Source: Heracleum sosnowskyi (lineage: Eukaryota; Streptophyta; Magnoliopsida; Apiales; Apiaceae). Taken from it: 64,000 nt of DNA. The translations under genes were made by a program, and so were the position numbers. Under the pieces are notes generated by a model, which saw only the letters and a list, made by a program, of their open reading frames with translations, did no database searches and had not been told where the DNA came from. Each line of letters starts with the position of its first letter. Position 1 is the stretch's first letter. The stretch covers positions 21,843,001-21,907,000 of the forward strand of contig CM061240.1 in the NCBI GenBank assembly GCA_030848705.1. Reading direction: 5' to 3'. Below, in pieces: positions 1 to 9,296 of this stretch.

Positions 1-2
1 CT

Positions 3-131
3 GACAAAGCAAATCCTGATGGAGTAAATCCTGTCAGGACTGCTATGGTCAGAAAGTCTTCTTCTGTGAAAATTAATAAATTTTATGAAAAAGGAACCCA
101 ACATGTATGGGTTCCTAAGTGTTCTAACTAG
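3..131 (+). CDS. gag: gag C-terminal end (element A)
   Basis: This is the last 42 codons of gag, ending in the motif VWVPK and a TAG at 129-131. It aligns with the end of the element E gag (stop at 29645-29647). It contains the NPDG codons typical of this family's repeated AATCCTGATGG motif. The pol frame follows in the same phase, so only this TAG separates gag and pol. The N-terminal gag lies outside the window. Confidence 0.8.
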   Translation, partial: DKANPDGVNPVRTAMVRKSSSVKINKFYEKGTQHVWVPKCSN

Positions 132-146
132 TGTGTTTCTATTCTG

Positions 147-1100
147 ATGCAGGGTAAAAAGAAAAATGTGTTAGTCATGGATAGTGGATGTTCTGTACAC
201 ATGACTGGAAACAAAGCCCTGTTATCAGAATATGAGGAAAAAGCTGGCCCAACTGTGCCTTATGGAGATGGCAACATTGGACAAACCTTGGGATATGGCA
301 ATATAATCATTGGAAATGTCATCATTGAAAAAGTAGCTCTAGTGAAGGGACTGAAACACAACTTGTTGAGTATTAGTCAAATCACTGACAGAGGTTATCA
401 TGTCAACTTCTATTCCACACATTGTGAAGTAGTCAGTAAAGAAACATGAAAGATAGCACTGACTGGCTACAGGCATGGTAATATATATGAAGCCAACATT
501 CAATCAAATACTGATGTCTCCCCTACCTGTCTGATCAGTAAAGCGTCAGTAGATGAAAGTTGGAATTGGCACAAGAAGCTTTCTCATCTCAACTTCAACA
601 ACATCAATGAGTTGGTTAAGAAAGATTTAGTGAGAGGATTACCAAAAGTGTTATATACTCCTGATGGACTCTGTGATGCATGTCAGAAAGCAAAACAACG
701 AAGGACATCATTCCAGAGTAAATCAGAATCCTCTATTGGAGAACCATATCACATGCTACATCTTGATCTATTTGGTCCAGTCAACATCATGACCATCAGT
801 AAGAAAAGGTACACTCTTGTAATTGTTGATGAATATTCTAGATTCACCTGGGTGTATTTTCTGCACAGAAAAGATGAGACTCCTGAAGTTCTGTTGGATC
901 ATGTAAGAATGATTGAGACAACCACAAAGTACAAAGTCAAGATACTGAGAAGTGATAATGGTACTGAATTTAAGAATTCAAAGATGGAAGAGTTCTGCAA
1001 ATACAAAGGAATCATTCAACAATTCTCTGCTCCTGGCACACCTCAGCAAAATGGAGTAGTTGAAAGGAAAAATAGCACTCTTATTGAAGTTGGCAGAACA
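147..1100 (+). pseudogene. pol: pol, protease and integrase part (element A), broken
   Basis: The start shows the copia aspartic protease signature (LVMDSGCSVHMTGN), then the GAG-pre-integrase zinc region (WHKKLSHL...CDACQKAK) and the integrase core with D (HLDLFGP), D (RSDNGTEF) and E (NGVVERKN). A TGA at 447-449 interrupts the frame; element E has GGA there. Coding resumes in the same frame and is well conserved to about 1100. There a deletion of roughly 110 bp relative to element E removes the segment after the catalytic Glu and shifts the frame into RT. Open segments are 147-449 and 612-1142; the end of the latter is out-of-frame tail. The product could not be a full integrase. Confidence 0.88.
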
Positions 1101-3393
1101 TGGTGTTACTCCTTATCAATCACTCAAGGAGAAGAAACCTAGTCTGAAGCATCTGCATGTGTTTGGCTGTAAATGTTTTGTTCTCATAACTCATCCTGAA
1201 CAGCTAGGGAAATTTGAAACAAAGGCTGATGAAGGAATTTTCATAGGCTATCCTGCATCAAGAGCCTTCAGAGTTTTTAATTTGAGAACAAGGACTGTCA
1301 TGGAGTCAATACATGTATCTTTTGATGACAAGAAGATAACTGGAATCATTGAAGACTCTCATGATAGATTGGTTTTTGAAAATGAAGTTTCCAAAGAACC
1401 TGAAGAAAGTGAATCAGATCCTGTCATTACATCAGATCCTGATGGGTCACCAAATCCTGATGACACACCAGATACTGATGGTGCTAATACTGATGATGCA
1501 TCCAATAGTGATACTTCTAGTAGTGCAAATGTTGAGGGGGAGCAACAGCAATCTACTACAAGTTCAGAGTCAACTCAATCATCAAGACAGAATTCTTCAG
1601 ATATTGATTCAAGTGATGATCCTGATAACCATTCAGGAGGAAATAGCATTAATTCAGGGGAAGCTTCAAGACAAGCAAGTTCTTCAAATCAAGATAACAC
1701 CAATCCAGGGGGAGCATCTACTTCAAGGAACAATTTGACACCAGCAAGGAAATGGACAAAAGATCATACTCCTGATTTGATCATTGGAGATCCTGATGCA
1801 GGTGTTCAAACAAGAACTGCAACTCAGAATGAATGTCTATACAATAACTTTCTATCCAAGGAGGAACCAAAGAAAGTTGAAGATGCACTTAAAGATGCTG
1901 ATTGGGTTACTGCAATGCAAGAAGAACTGAATGAATTTGAAAGAAATGAAGTCTGGAAATTGGTACCAAGACCAAAGAATAGATCAATTGTTGGTACAAA
2001 GTGGATTTTCAAGAACAAGACTGATTCTGATGGAGTGATAATCAGGAACAAAGCTAGACTAGTTGCAAAGGGGTATTCTCAACAAGAGGGAATTGACTAT
2101 GATGAAACTTTTGCTCCTGTTGCAAGATTAGAAGCCATCAGGATATTTCTTGCTTATGCAGCTCATAAGAAATTCAAGGTTTTCCAGATGGATGTAAAAA
2201 GTGCTTTCTTAAATGGAGAACTGGAGGAAGAAGTCTATGTTGAGCAACCTCCTGGTTTCATTGATCCTAAATATCCAGATCATGTCTACAGATTGGATAA
2301 GGCACTTTATGGACTAAAGCAAGCTCCTAGAGCATGGTATGAAACCTTAGCTCTATTCTTACTGGAAAGTGGATTCAAAAGAGGTGCTATTGATAAAACT
2401 CTATTTTATTTGAATCATGGTAAGGACTTGTTGTTAGTTCAGATTTATGTTGATGATATCATTTTTGGGTCAACAAACAATAAGCTGTGTGAAAAGTTTT
2501 CTAAGCTTATGCAGTCAAGATATCAAATGAGCATGATGGGAGAAATGAGTTACTTTCTTGGTCTTCAAGTTAAACAGACTGATGAAGGGATTTTTATCAA
2601 TCAGTCTAAATATACAAGGAATTTATTGACAAGGTTTAACATGCAAGATAGTTCTCCTGCCACAACTCCCATAGCTACAGCTACCAAACTTGATCTTGAT
2701 CAAGGTGCTGAGGTAGATGTAACTCACTACAGAGGAATGATTGGCTCTTTATTGTATCTCACTGCAAGTAGACCAGATATAATGTTTGCAACCTGTCTAT
2801 GTGCAAGATTTCAAGCAAAACCTAGAGAACCCCATCTGATTGCAGTCAAAAGAATTTTCAGATATCTCAAAGGAACTCCTACACTTGGCCTTTGGTATAC
2901 AAGGGAATCAGATTTTGGGTTATGTGGTTATTCAGATGCTGACTTTGCAGGATGCAAAATAGACAGGAAAAGTACTTCAGGAAGCTGTCAGTTTTTGGGT
3001 GGAAGATTAGTTTCATGGTTCAGTAAAAAGCAAAAATCTATTTCCACTTCAACTGCAGAAGCTGAGTACATTGCTGCAGGAAGTTGTTGTGCTCAGATAA
3101 TGTGGATGAAAAATCAGTTGTTAGATTATGGCCTGTCATACTCAAAAATCCCTATTTATTGTGATAACCAAAGTGCTATTGCAATGACAGGAAATCCAGT
3201 TCAGCATTCTCTTACTAAACACATCAGTATTCGATATCACTTCATAAGAGAACAAGTTCTGGAAGGAACAATTGAACTTCACTTTGTTCCTACTGATCAA
3301 CAACTAGCTGATATATTCACCAAGCCACTACCTGAAGCTACTTTCAATAAATTGGTGAATGAACTTGGAATGATGAACTTTGAGAATTTCTGA
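1060..3393 (+). CDS. pol: pol, integrase C-terminus, reverse transcriptase and RNase H (element A)
   Basis: A long open frame; the genuine pol homology starts near 1105 (VTPYQSLKEKKPS), after the integrase deletion, so the ATG at 1060 is not a natural start. In order it has the integrase C-terminal region (LHVFGCKCFVL), a low-complexity linker rich in NPD, DPDG and DTDG at about 1400-1740, copia-type RT starting near WVTAMQEELNEF with the active site YVDDIIFGS near 2446, and RNase H with AEAEYIAAGS near 3057 and the end DIFTKPLPEATF. RT and RNase H are uninterrupted. The linker owes its composition to reiterated copies of the family DNA motif AATCCTGATG. Confidence 0.9.
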   Translation: MKGKIALLLKLAEHGVTPYQSLKEKKPSLKHLHVFGCKCFVLITHPEQLGKFETKADEGIFIGYPASRAFRVFNLRTRTVMESIHVSFDDKKITGIIEDSHDRLVFENEVSKEPEESESDPVITSDPDGSPNPDDTPDTDGANTDDASNSDTSSSANVEGEQQQSTTSSESTQSSRQNSSDIDSSDDPDNHSGGNSINSGEASRQASSSNQDNTNPGGASTSRNNLTPARKWTKDHTPDLIIGDPDAGVQTRTATQNECLYNNFLSKEEPKKVEDALKDADWVTAMQEELNEFERNEVWKLVPRPKNRSIVGTKWIFKNKTDSDGVIIRNKARLVAKGYSQQEGIDYDETFAPVARLEAIRIFLAYAAHKKFKVFQMDVKSAFLNGELEEEVYVEQPPGFIDPKYPDHVYRLDKALYGLKQAPRAWYETLALFLLESGFKRGAIDKTLFYLNHGKDLLLVQIYVDDIIFGSTNNKLCEKFSKLMQSRYQMSMMGEMSYFLGLQVKQTDEGIFINQSKYTRNLLTRFNMQDSSPATTPIATATKLDLDQGAEVDVTHYRGMIGSLLYLTASRPDIMFATCLCARFQAKPREPHLIAVKRIFRYLKGTPTLGLWYTRESDFGLCGYSDADFAGCKIDRKSTSGSCQFLGGRLVSWFSKKQKSISTSTAEAEYIAAGSCCAQIMWMKNQLLDYGLSYSKIPIYCDNQSAIAMTGNPVQHSLTKHISIRYHFIREQVLEGTIELHFVPTDQQLADIFTKPLPEATFNKLVNELGMMNFENF

Positions 3394-3925
3394 GGAAAGC
3401 TACAGAGAGGAAATCCTGATAACTGTCAAATCCTGATGGTTATTCAGAAAGGTATGTTTTCGTTGATCAAATCCTGATAGGATGCAATCCTGACAGGAAG
3501 TCAATTGGTCAAATCCTGATGCTCAGATTTTGAAGCTGGAATGAAACCAGAAGTTCTAAGACAATTTGTCAACAACACTCCTGGTAAACTCTGACAAATA
3601 AGATCATTACTTAGTCTTTGATTAAGTTATTAAGTCTTAATTTTCAATTGTAATTATATTTTTGTCAGTGATTACTATTCGTTATATTATGTATCAAATG
3701 CAGTGTTACTAACAAATTGTGCAGGAAAAGTAAGAAGGACAAGAACAATTGAGCAAATTGATAGTTTTCATTAAATCTTGAAGATTCTTTACAAATGAAA
3801 ATGAAAATTACATATTCTTTTCCTAGTCTACTTTTCTACTCAGGAACACGTGCCCTTCAAATAAGCATGAACGCTCCTGAGCAGCTTCACAGTCCATCAG
3901 GAATGGACTGTCTCTTGTTCCATCC
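3394..3925 (+). other. Spacer between pol and antisense ORF (element A)
   Basis: No sense gene is seen. From 3408 to 3525 it holds five copies of the family motif AATCCTGA within about 120 bp. Around 3750-3830 the complementary strand is A/T-rich with AATGAA-like signals, suitable for 3' end formation of the antisense ORF. Element E lacks roughly 290 bp of this spacer (about 3555-3830). Confidence 0.6.
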
Positions 3926-4318
3926 TTAAGAGACAAGAAGAGGAGCTGATTTACTTGAAGGCGGATCGTCACCGTGACCACCGGGACGCTTCCGTGCCTC
4001 CAACTTGCATGACATACAAGCATCACGGATTCTCTTCTTTCTTTTCTCAAGCTCTCGGACGAGCTCTTCATCATCTTCATCCTCATCCTCTTCATCATCC
4101 TCATCCTCTTCATAGATGAGGTTATCAAGCGGATTCCAGTCAGGATTGGCCTGCTGGAAATTGTGCAACAGCACATCGGCCATTGCGTTTATAAACGCTT
4201 CATGTTCCTGAGGGTCAGGAACTGGTTGTGGCTCCATCTCAGCAAGAGCCTCATCCATCACTTGCCAAATCAAGTCAAGCTCTTCTTCAGGTATGTTGTT
4301 TTGTTGATTGGCAGCCAT
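3926..4318 (-). CDS. Antisense ORF: small acidic protein of unknown function (element A)
   Basis: A 130-residue ORF on the strand opposite to gag, pol and env-like. It starts in a strong plant context (TTTTTCAATGGCTGCC) and has a Glu-rich N-terminal half (EEELDLIWQVMDEALAEM), a PQPVPDPQ segment, a hydrophobic stretch (FINAMADVLLHNFQQANPDW), a long Asp/Glu run, then a basic part (RELEKRKKRIRDACMSCK) with a CxxC pair. No family is recognised. Element E has the same ORF at the same place; the acidic run differs in length while the flanking protein sequence is kept. E is broken by a 1-base deletion. A TATA box lies about 95 bp upstream. It could be a transduced host gene or an element-specific regulator; function is unknown. 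Confidence 0.65.
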   Translation of the reverse strand: MAANQQNNIPEEELDLIWQVMDEALAEMEPQPVPDPQEHEAFINAMADVLLHNFQQANPDWNPLDNLIYEEDEDDEEDEDEDDEELVRELEKRKKRIRDACMSCKLEARKRPGGHGDDPPSSKSAPLLVS

Positions 4319-4410
4319 TGAAAAACAAAGAAGGTGAAAGGTTTTCGTAAGTTTTTCTCTGGAGAGGGTTTGTGTTTTAATAAATATATGATGATTATGC
4401 TTAACAGTTC

Positions 4411-4420
4411 TATTTTATAG
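4411..4420 (-). promoter_or_regulatory. TATA box of the antisense ORF (element A)
   Basis: On the minus strand the sequence reads CTATAAAATA about 95 bp upstream of the antisense ATG, with a C/A/T-rich leader between. The same box and flanks are present in element E (33771-33782). Role inferred from position and sequence. Confidence 0.5.
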
Positions 4421-4631
4421 AGAATGTGTGTTGAGGATGCAGGTCATTTTTGTTTATCAAGGCGACTGTTCAGTTTCTCATAATTACTTTGCCTCGGTAA
4501 TTGTTAAGAATGGTTACATGGGTATTATGCTATTTGTTTTGTAATCATTTTTTTTCAAAAAAAAAAACAACACTTATCAGGATTATCAAAATAAATTTTG
4601 TTTTCCTAAATAAAATTTTATTTTCATCTGA

Positions 4632-5474
4632 TCGAAAATATTTTTCAATCCTGATAAGGCAAATGGTTTCATAGGAAATGCTTTTATTCCTGATGAAGTT
4701 AGGTTTTTCTTACATAGGAAAATGCCTACTCGTTATGGTTTAATCTCTAATGCTATGGGGCAAGGCTCAACCCACCTTGTTCCTAACACAAGCATTCTTC
4801 CTAAACAGTCTAAACAGTCAACTGCCACCTCTATTGTCTCTCAAAAGACTTTAGTTGTAAAAGCAAAGAAGTCAGCTCGAACTGATGTGTCAGGAAGGCA
4901 ATCAGGTTTAAAGGACTTTTCCTCTACACCACTCACTAAAAAGAAGTTACAAGGGGGTGTACAAGGGGTCCTGGTCAAGAAAGCTGCAAAGGGAGGTGAG
5001 GTTGTTTATGTAAAAAGAAAGTTAGTTCTCAGGGATGAGACTGACTCAGAGGATGATTTACCTATATCCTCTGTGCTGGAAGTGAGAAAGGAAGTTGCTG
5101 ATACTGCTACTGCAGCTGTGGTTCCATTGGCTACACCACAGAAGAAAAGGAAGTTAACAAAGAGTAGGTATCATATTCCTTTAGAAAAGAAGCAGGATAC
5201 TGATGTACAGGACACTTCTATTCTGAATGAGCAATCAGTTTCTACTGCTCAAGCAAATCCTGATGGTAGTACTCCTGATGCTGCACCAAGTCAAGTGGTT
5301 AATATTTCAGACTCTCCAGCACAGGACTCTCCAACAAAAAGACATGTTGATATTTCATGGGAGAAGTATGGTGCTGCTGCTTCCAATCTTGGGATCAAAC
5401 ATCCAATGGAAAAGCTAAGGAAGGCAGAAGCGTTAGTCTATCAAAGACAGAAGAAACTGAAAGGGAAAAGCTAA
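4632..5474 (+). pseudogene. env-like gene, N-terminal part (element A)
   Basis: The frame is open from just after a TGA near 4629 and carries FIPDEVRFFLHRKMPTRYG around the ATG at 4722, a segment shared with element E. The rest is a polar, Lys/Ser/Thr-rich linker (SARTDVSGRQSG..., KRKLVLRDETDSEDDLP). It ends at 5472-5474 because a 56-bp tandem duplication shifts the frame. The globular N-terminal domain seen in the B and C env-like genes is absent; the antisense module occupies that place. Env-like proteins of Sireviruses have no proven function. Confidence 0.65.
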
Positions 5475-5522
5475 AGAAGGCAGAAGCGTTAGTCTATCAA
5501 AGACAGAAGAAACTGAAAGGAT
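5411..5522 (+). repeat. 56-bp tandem duplication in the env-like gene
   Basis: Two adjacent 56-bp units (5411-5466 and 5467-5522) differ at about two positions. 56 is not a multiple of three, so the duplication throws the env-like gene out of frame between its two open parts. Confidence 0.9.
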
Positions 5523-8500
5523 CAAGCCCACAAGAACCTGAACCTCAAAGTGGTTCAGCAGCTCTTTCTGATGATCCAGCCACACAAGAACCACTCAATC
5601 AAAGTTTGGGTGAAGGCTTAGCTAGTGGAATGGTCACACAAGAACCATTTTCTCAAAGGGAGAATGAAGACATCAACATTCCAGCTACACAAGAACCATC
5701 TTCTCAAAGTGAAGATGCAGGCCAAGCTACAGTTTCTGAGAAATTTCCTGACACTGCTCAAGGGATTTCTGGTGCAGATGAAGTTCAAAGATTGGTCGAG
5801 GACACTGTCTATGAGGGAAGCACACAAGAACCTTTGACTCAAAGTGTTGAAGCAGCTTCTGAACCTCAAGCTCCACAAGAACCATTGGTAGAAAATACTG
5901 ATGCAAGCATATCAAATCCTGACGGTGTTCATCCTGACGCTAGTGGTGCTCCTGATGTTGAACCTATTTTGATACATCCACTTCGTTCAAGACCAATGGA
6001 TCATCCTATCACAGATTCACAGGATAAAATGAAAGGTATAGTTCTTCCTGATCCTGATGATACTCATAGTACTGATGATGATGACTCTGGTGATAGTGAT
6101 GATGATGAGAATCGAAAAGAGAAGGAACAGCTTGCTACAACACTCACGATTAGTCTTGGAACTAATTTTGGTTCATCAAGTACATTTATGGCTGGCAAAG
6201 CTTTCACTGGGAAAGATCAGAGACAAGATTTTTCTATTCCGTCCTTTGATCCTGCTGAGGCATTTAGACAGAATGAATGGAACAATTCATGGCACAATTC
6301 TGATGAATCTATCAGTTTTTCTCCTGCTATTGAACATGCCTATAAAGCAGTGAAATCTATAGAGAATCAAGACTTGAAGAATCATCTGAAGGCTACAACT
6401 CTGTTATCCAAGAGCCTGAAAAGTGAGATTGATTCTATCAAGAGTTCAACTGACAAAGTGAGGACTGATATCTTTAATAATTTTACAAAGGTGCCTACTG
6501 CTTTTCAGCTAAAGGTAGTAGAATCCCAAGTGAAATCTGTTGTTTCAGAACAAACCTCAATCAACCGAAGAATTGATTCTCTGGATACTAAGGTAACTGA
6601 CATTCAAGCCTCTCTTTCCTTAATTTTGAATTTATTGTCAAATCCTGATGTCAAAAAGGGGGAGAAGGTTAGTCGGACAAAATGCACACCTGATCTAGTA
6701 TTAAGGAATAATGATTATGATACTGGAGATGATGGTAGTGACAAAGTGATACAAGGAGAAACCTCTGATGCTGTTGTTATGAAGTCTACAATTCAAACTT
6801 CACAAAGTCAAACAACGCAGTCAACTCATGTTTCTGATTCTGGAGTTAAAACAGTAAGAACAATGATGCAATCTCAGATCCTGATGGAAGAACAAATCCT
6901 GACACCTGGTCATGGACATATTCTTGCTACAATTCCTGAAGGAGATGAAGATGTGATTATTGATAATCCTGAAGATGCATCAAATTTATTCCAGAAGTTT
7001 TCTACAAAAGATGGCAGAATTGTTACTCTATATCACACTGATAAAAGAGTTCAACAATTATATGCTAGAAAAGCACTCTCTACAGCAAGTGAAGAATATC
7101 CAGATCTCTCACATGAAGAATTTTTGAGACTACAAAGAGAGACAATGGAAAGCTATACTGCTCCTACTAGAGGTAGAGGAGGCAGAGGAAGGAGAGGTGC
7201 TAGAAGAAGTAGAAGAGGTTCTTCAAATCAAACAGTACCTAGACAGACAAGGTCTACAGGGTTAAGAATTGAAGAAATTCCTGAACCTATTCAAACTCTA
7301 GTAGTTCCTGACAGATCTACTTTTGGTGATGATGGAAATATTGAAGAAGAACCTGAATTGAGAAGAAAATCAAGAAAATCAACTCTCTGCAATACAAATC
7401 AAATTGAAGAATCTAATCCTGATGTTGTTCCTGATAATATTCAAGATCCTGATGATTCTGAAATTCTGCAAGAGATTGACTTGATAATTTTATCTATTGT
7501 TGTTGATTCTCACAACAAGGAAGTAGATGAAGAAGAAGAAGCCAGAAGAAATGAAATTACAAGATCAACAAATAGAGCTTTCAATCTCTATGTACAAAGG
7601 CTTAAACTCTCAAACAGAAGAGTGTGGAGGAACCCAAGCAGACAAGAATCTTCACTGAAAAGAAGCTATGCCTTTGAAAAGGAAAAGGATAAGAAGTGGA
7701 AACATATTAGCACATTAAGTTGTGATACACTTATCAATTTTCAGTCTGGTGGAATTATTACAAGTGCTTCAAGTGTTGTTGATTTATCTGAGATGGTTAG
7801 ATCAAAAGCACTCTGGTTAAAGATGTTTTCAAATCTGAAGCAATTGTCAAGCAATTCAAGAGGAGGTATTGGACACAGAGATGGTTAATATCTGAATATG
7901 TCATATGTTGATCCTTACTCCTTGACTGAAATTGGAGGTACTTTAACTTCTGAAAACCTGAACAATTTACAAGCTGTTGATATAGTTATAGATTGTCATG
8001 ATGGTTTTGACAAGAAAGAAAAGCTTTTGTACTTCATGAAAGATGGTAGTGTGAAGATCCTATCTATTCAAGATCTGCTGATAAAAACTACACAGGAACT
8101 GAAATATGTTCATTATCTTTTGAGATCGAAGAATCAAATATGCAAAGAATGGAGTGACATGATTTTGTCAACAATAAGAAGAAGACTGGATGGAAACAGT
8201 AATTTCAATGGTAATTACATTCCCATGTACTTAAATCAAAGAGGTCAGGATGTGGAAATGCAAAGGGATACTGCTGTTAAAGAAGTAAATTTTGGCATGA
8301 CTCATCTTATTCTCAATCCTGATGGGAAGGAAATTGCTTATCTTTTGCTTGAAGAGCATAGTATTCAGAGAAACTCCATATTGAATCTCAGAGCAGCTAT
8401 CTACCAGATTAATGAGGAAGATGAAGAACTCAGAACTCTTAAGGAAAGACTGATTCAAATTCTTGAAGAAAAAGAAGAAAATCTATTATCCAACTTCTTG

Positions 8501-8530
8501 AAGATGAATTTGTTCTATCAAAGAATCTAA
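5523..8530 (+). pseudogene. env-like gene, central and C-terminal part (element A)
   Basis: The frame is open to a TAA at 7886-7888 and continues in the same frame to a TAA at 8528. Visible parts are a Gln/Glu-rich section with repeated TQEP units (5580-5890), an acidic section (TDDDDSGDSDDDENRKEKEQ), a predicted coiled-coil region (about 6330-6640, heptad-like spacing in LLSKSLKSEIDSIKSSTDKV), an Arg/Gly-rich basic patch (TRGRGGRGRRGARRSRRG, about 7168-7220), and a conserved C-terminal domain (7900-8530, with LRAAIYQINEEDEELRTLKE). The same C-terminal domain ends the element B gene (RAAIYQTGESDPELKEL), so it is a real conserved module. The family motif TCCTGA is frequent here. Confidence 0.75.
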
Positions 8531-8626
8531 ACAGATAAGTTGTTGCTGCAGATTTTGTACATTTTGTATATATGTTTTTGACATCATTGAATATTTGGAA
8601 TCTATACTTTATTTCACAAAGTATGA

Positions 8627-8639
8627 GATTGGGGGAGAT
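8627..8639 (+). other. Polypurine tract (element A)
   Basis: The purine-rich string GATTGGGGGAGAT lies directly before the LTR 5' TG. This is the expected plus-strand DNA primer. Confidence 0.8.
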
Positions 8640-8932
8640 TGTTAGATCAGAATTCAATGATCGTCAGGAGCTAGACTCAACTGATCAGGATTGCTGACGT
8701 CATCAGGATTACATGGTCGTCAGGATCAGAAGGCATATCAGGACTGGGATCAGGATTGATCATCAGGACTGGAAGCTGATCAGGATTCCTACTTCGAGTT
8801 ATATTTGGAGTCTATTTAAACATGGAAGTTTATTCTGTCGGTTCCTGGTTTGTAGTATGTAGATATCAATTATGGATAGGTTTCAATCTTTGTAATTGAT
8901 TAGGACTTATCATTGATAGAGAAGCTGTGTAG

Positions 8933-8940
8933 TATATAAA
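8933..8940 (+). promoter_or_regulatory. LTR TATA box (element A)
   Basis: TATATAAA followed by CACAG. Identical boxes sit at matching places in the LTRs of B and E, so this probably sets the U3/R border about 30 bp downstream. Confidence 0.7.
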
Positions 8941-8999
8941 CACAGTCTTGGTTTCGATTTATATATTCGGAAGAGAAGAGAAGCGAATCAAGATAGAAG

Positions 9000-9077
9000 C
9001 TCTCGAGAACATAGAATTTCTTGAGAGAGTTTTTGTAAGCTAGCAGCTCTCAAGAACATCAGAATTTCTTGAGAGAG
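9000..9077 (+). promoter_or_regulatory. Two tandem stem-loops in the LTR R region (element A)
   Basis: Stem 1 pairs CTCTCGAGAA (9000-9009) with TTCTTGAGAG (9018-9027), with one G-U pair. Stem 2 pairs CTCTCAAGAA (9047-9056) with TTCTTGAGAG (9066-9075). Element E has only one copy. Element B has a stem at the same place with different arms. All lie just after the predicted transcript start, so they would be in the 5' leader and 3' end of the RNA. Confidence 0.6.
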
Positions 9078-9102
9078 TTTGTAACAGTTTTATATCAGAT
9101 TT

Positions 9103-9108
9103 AATAAA
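9103..9108 (+). terminator. LTR polyadenylation signal AATAAA (element A)
   Basis: AATAAA lies about 30 bp after the stem-loop and before a T-rich stretch. The same hexamer is at 27171-27176 in element E. Confidence 0.55.
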
Positions 9109-9214
9109 GCTGTTATCTTTCTTTTCATATTTGTGATATATACATTAAGAAGTCGATTATCTTATACTATTGTATTCAACCCCCCTTCTACAATAGATTA
9201 TTACTGGGCAACAG

Positions 9215-9287
9215 GTGTACTTTCTAGTAAAGAAGGATGAAACTGCCTTAATTCTGATGGAACATGTGAAGCTACTGGATAAAGGAT
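9215..9287 (+). pseudogene. pol: Integrase remnant (element B)
   Basis: The frame starting at 9215 reads VYFLVKKDETALILMEHVKLLDKG, the integrase segment following the first catalytic Asp. Sequence then jumps to the segment following the catalytic Glu (MLVEAKLPTYFWAEAV). A deletion of a few hundred bp has therefore removed the second Asp and the Glu and changed the frame. Confidence 0.8.
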
Positions 9288-9296
9288 CACAGAACA

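Larger units (their letters stand above)
1..9213 (+). mobile_element. Sirevirus-type Ty1/copia retrotransposon A, 5' part outside window
   Basis: The order is gag end, protease, integrase, RT, RNase H, spacer with an antisense ORF, env-like gene, purine tract, 3' LTR. That order and the env-like third gene are typical of Sireviruses. The internal sequence closely matches element E at 26735-34696, so A and E belong to one family. A is defective: a nonsense codon at 447-449, a deletion in integrase near 1100, a 56-bp duplication in the env-like gene and a TAA at 7886. Its 3' LTR ends at 9213, and integrase codons of another copia element (B) begin directly after it, so A is nested in B. The expected 5-bp target copy is GGTGT at 9214-9218; its partner lies left of the window. 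Confidence 0.93.
8640..9213 (+). repeat. 3' LTR of element A (574 bp)
   Basis: It starts TGTTAGATC after the polypurine tract and ends GGGCAACA, with TG...CA termini. It aligns with the 5' LTR of element E (26735-27281). U3 holds eight TCAGGA motifs within 8664-8787. A TATA box, a duplicated stem-loop, an AATAAA and the T/C-rich end ATTCAACCCCC follow. Confidence 0.93.

Noticed and set aside
1349..1738. Met/Ile/Leu-rich frame inside pol (also 30984-31370 and 9805-10074)
   Set aside because: Shifted reading of the repeated AATCCTGATG linker in RT-bearing pol; it has no independent start context or homology.
1824..2051. Minus-strand frame repeated at 31414-31641
   Set aside because: Complement of conserved RT codons; present in both copies only because pol is conserved.
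3823..4176. Second minus-strand frame overlapping the antisense ORF
   Set aside because: Its Met/Arg/Lys repeats are the shifted reading of the Asp/Glu codon run; the 3926-4318 frame is the one conserved in element E.
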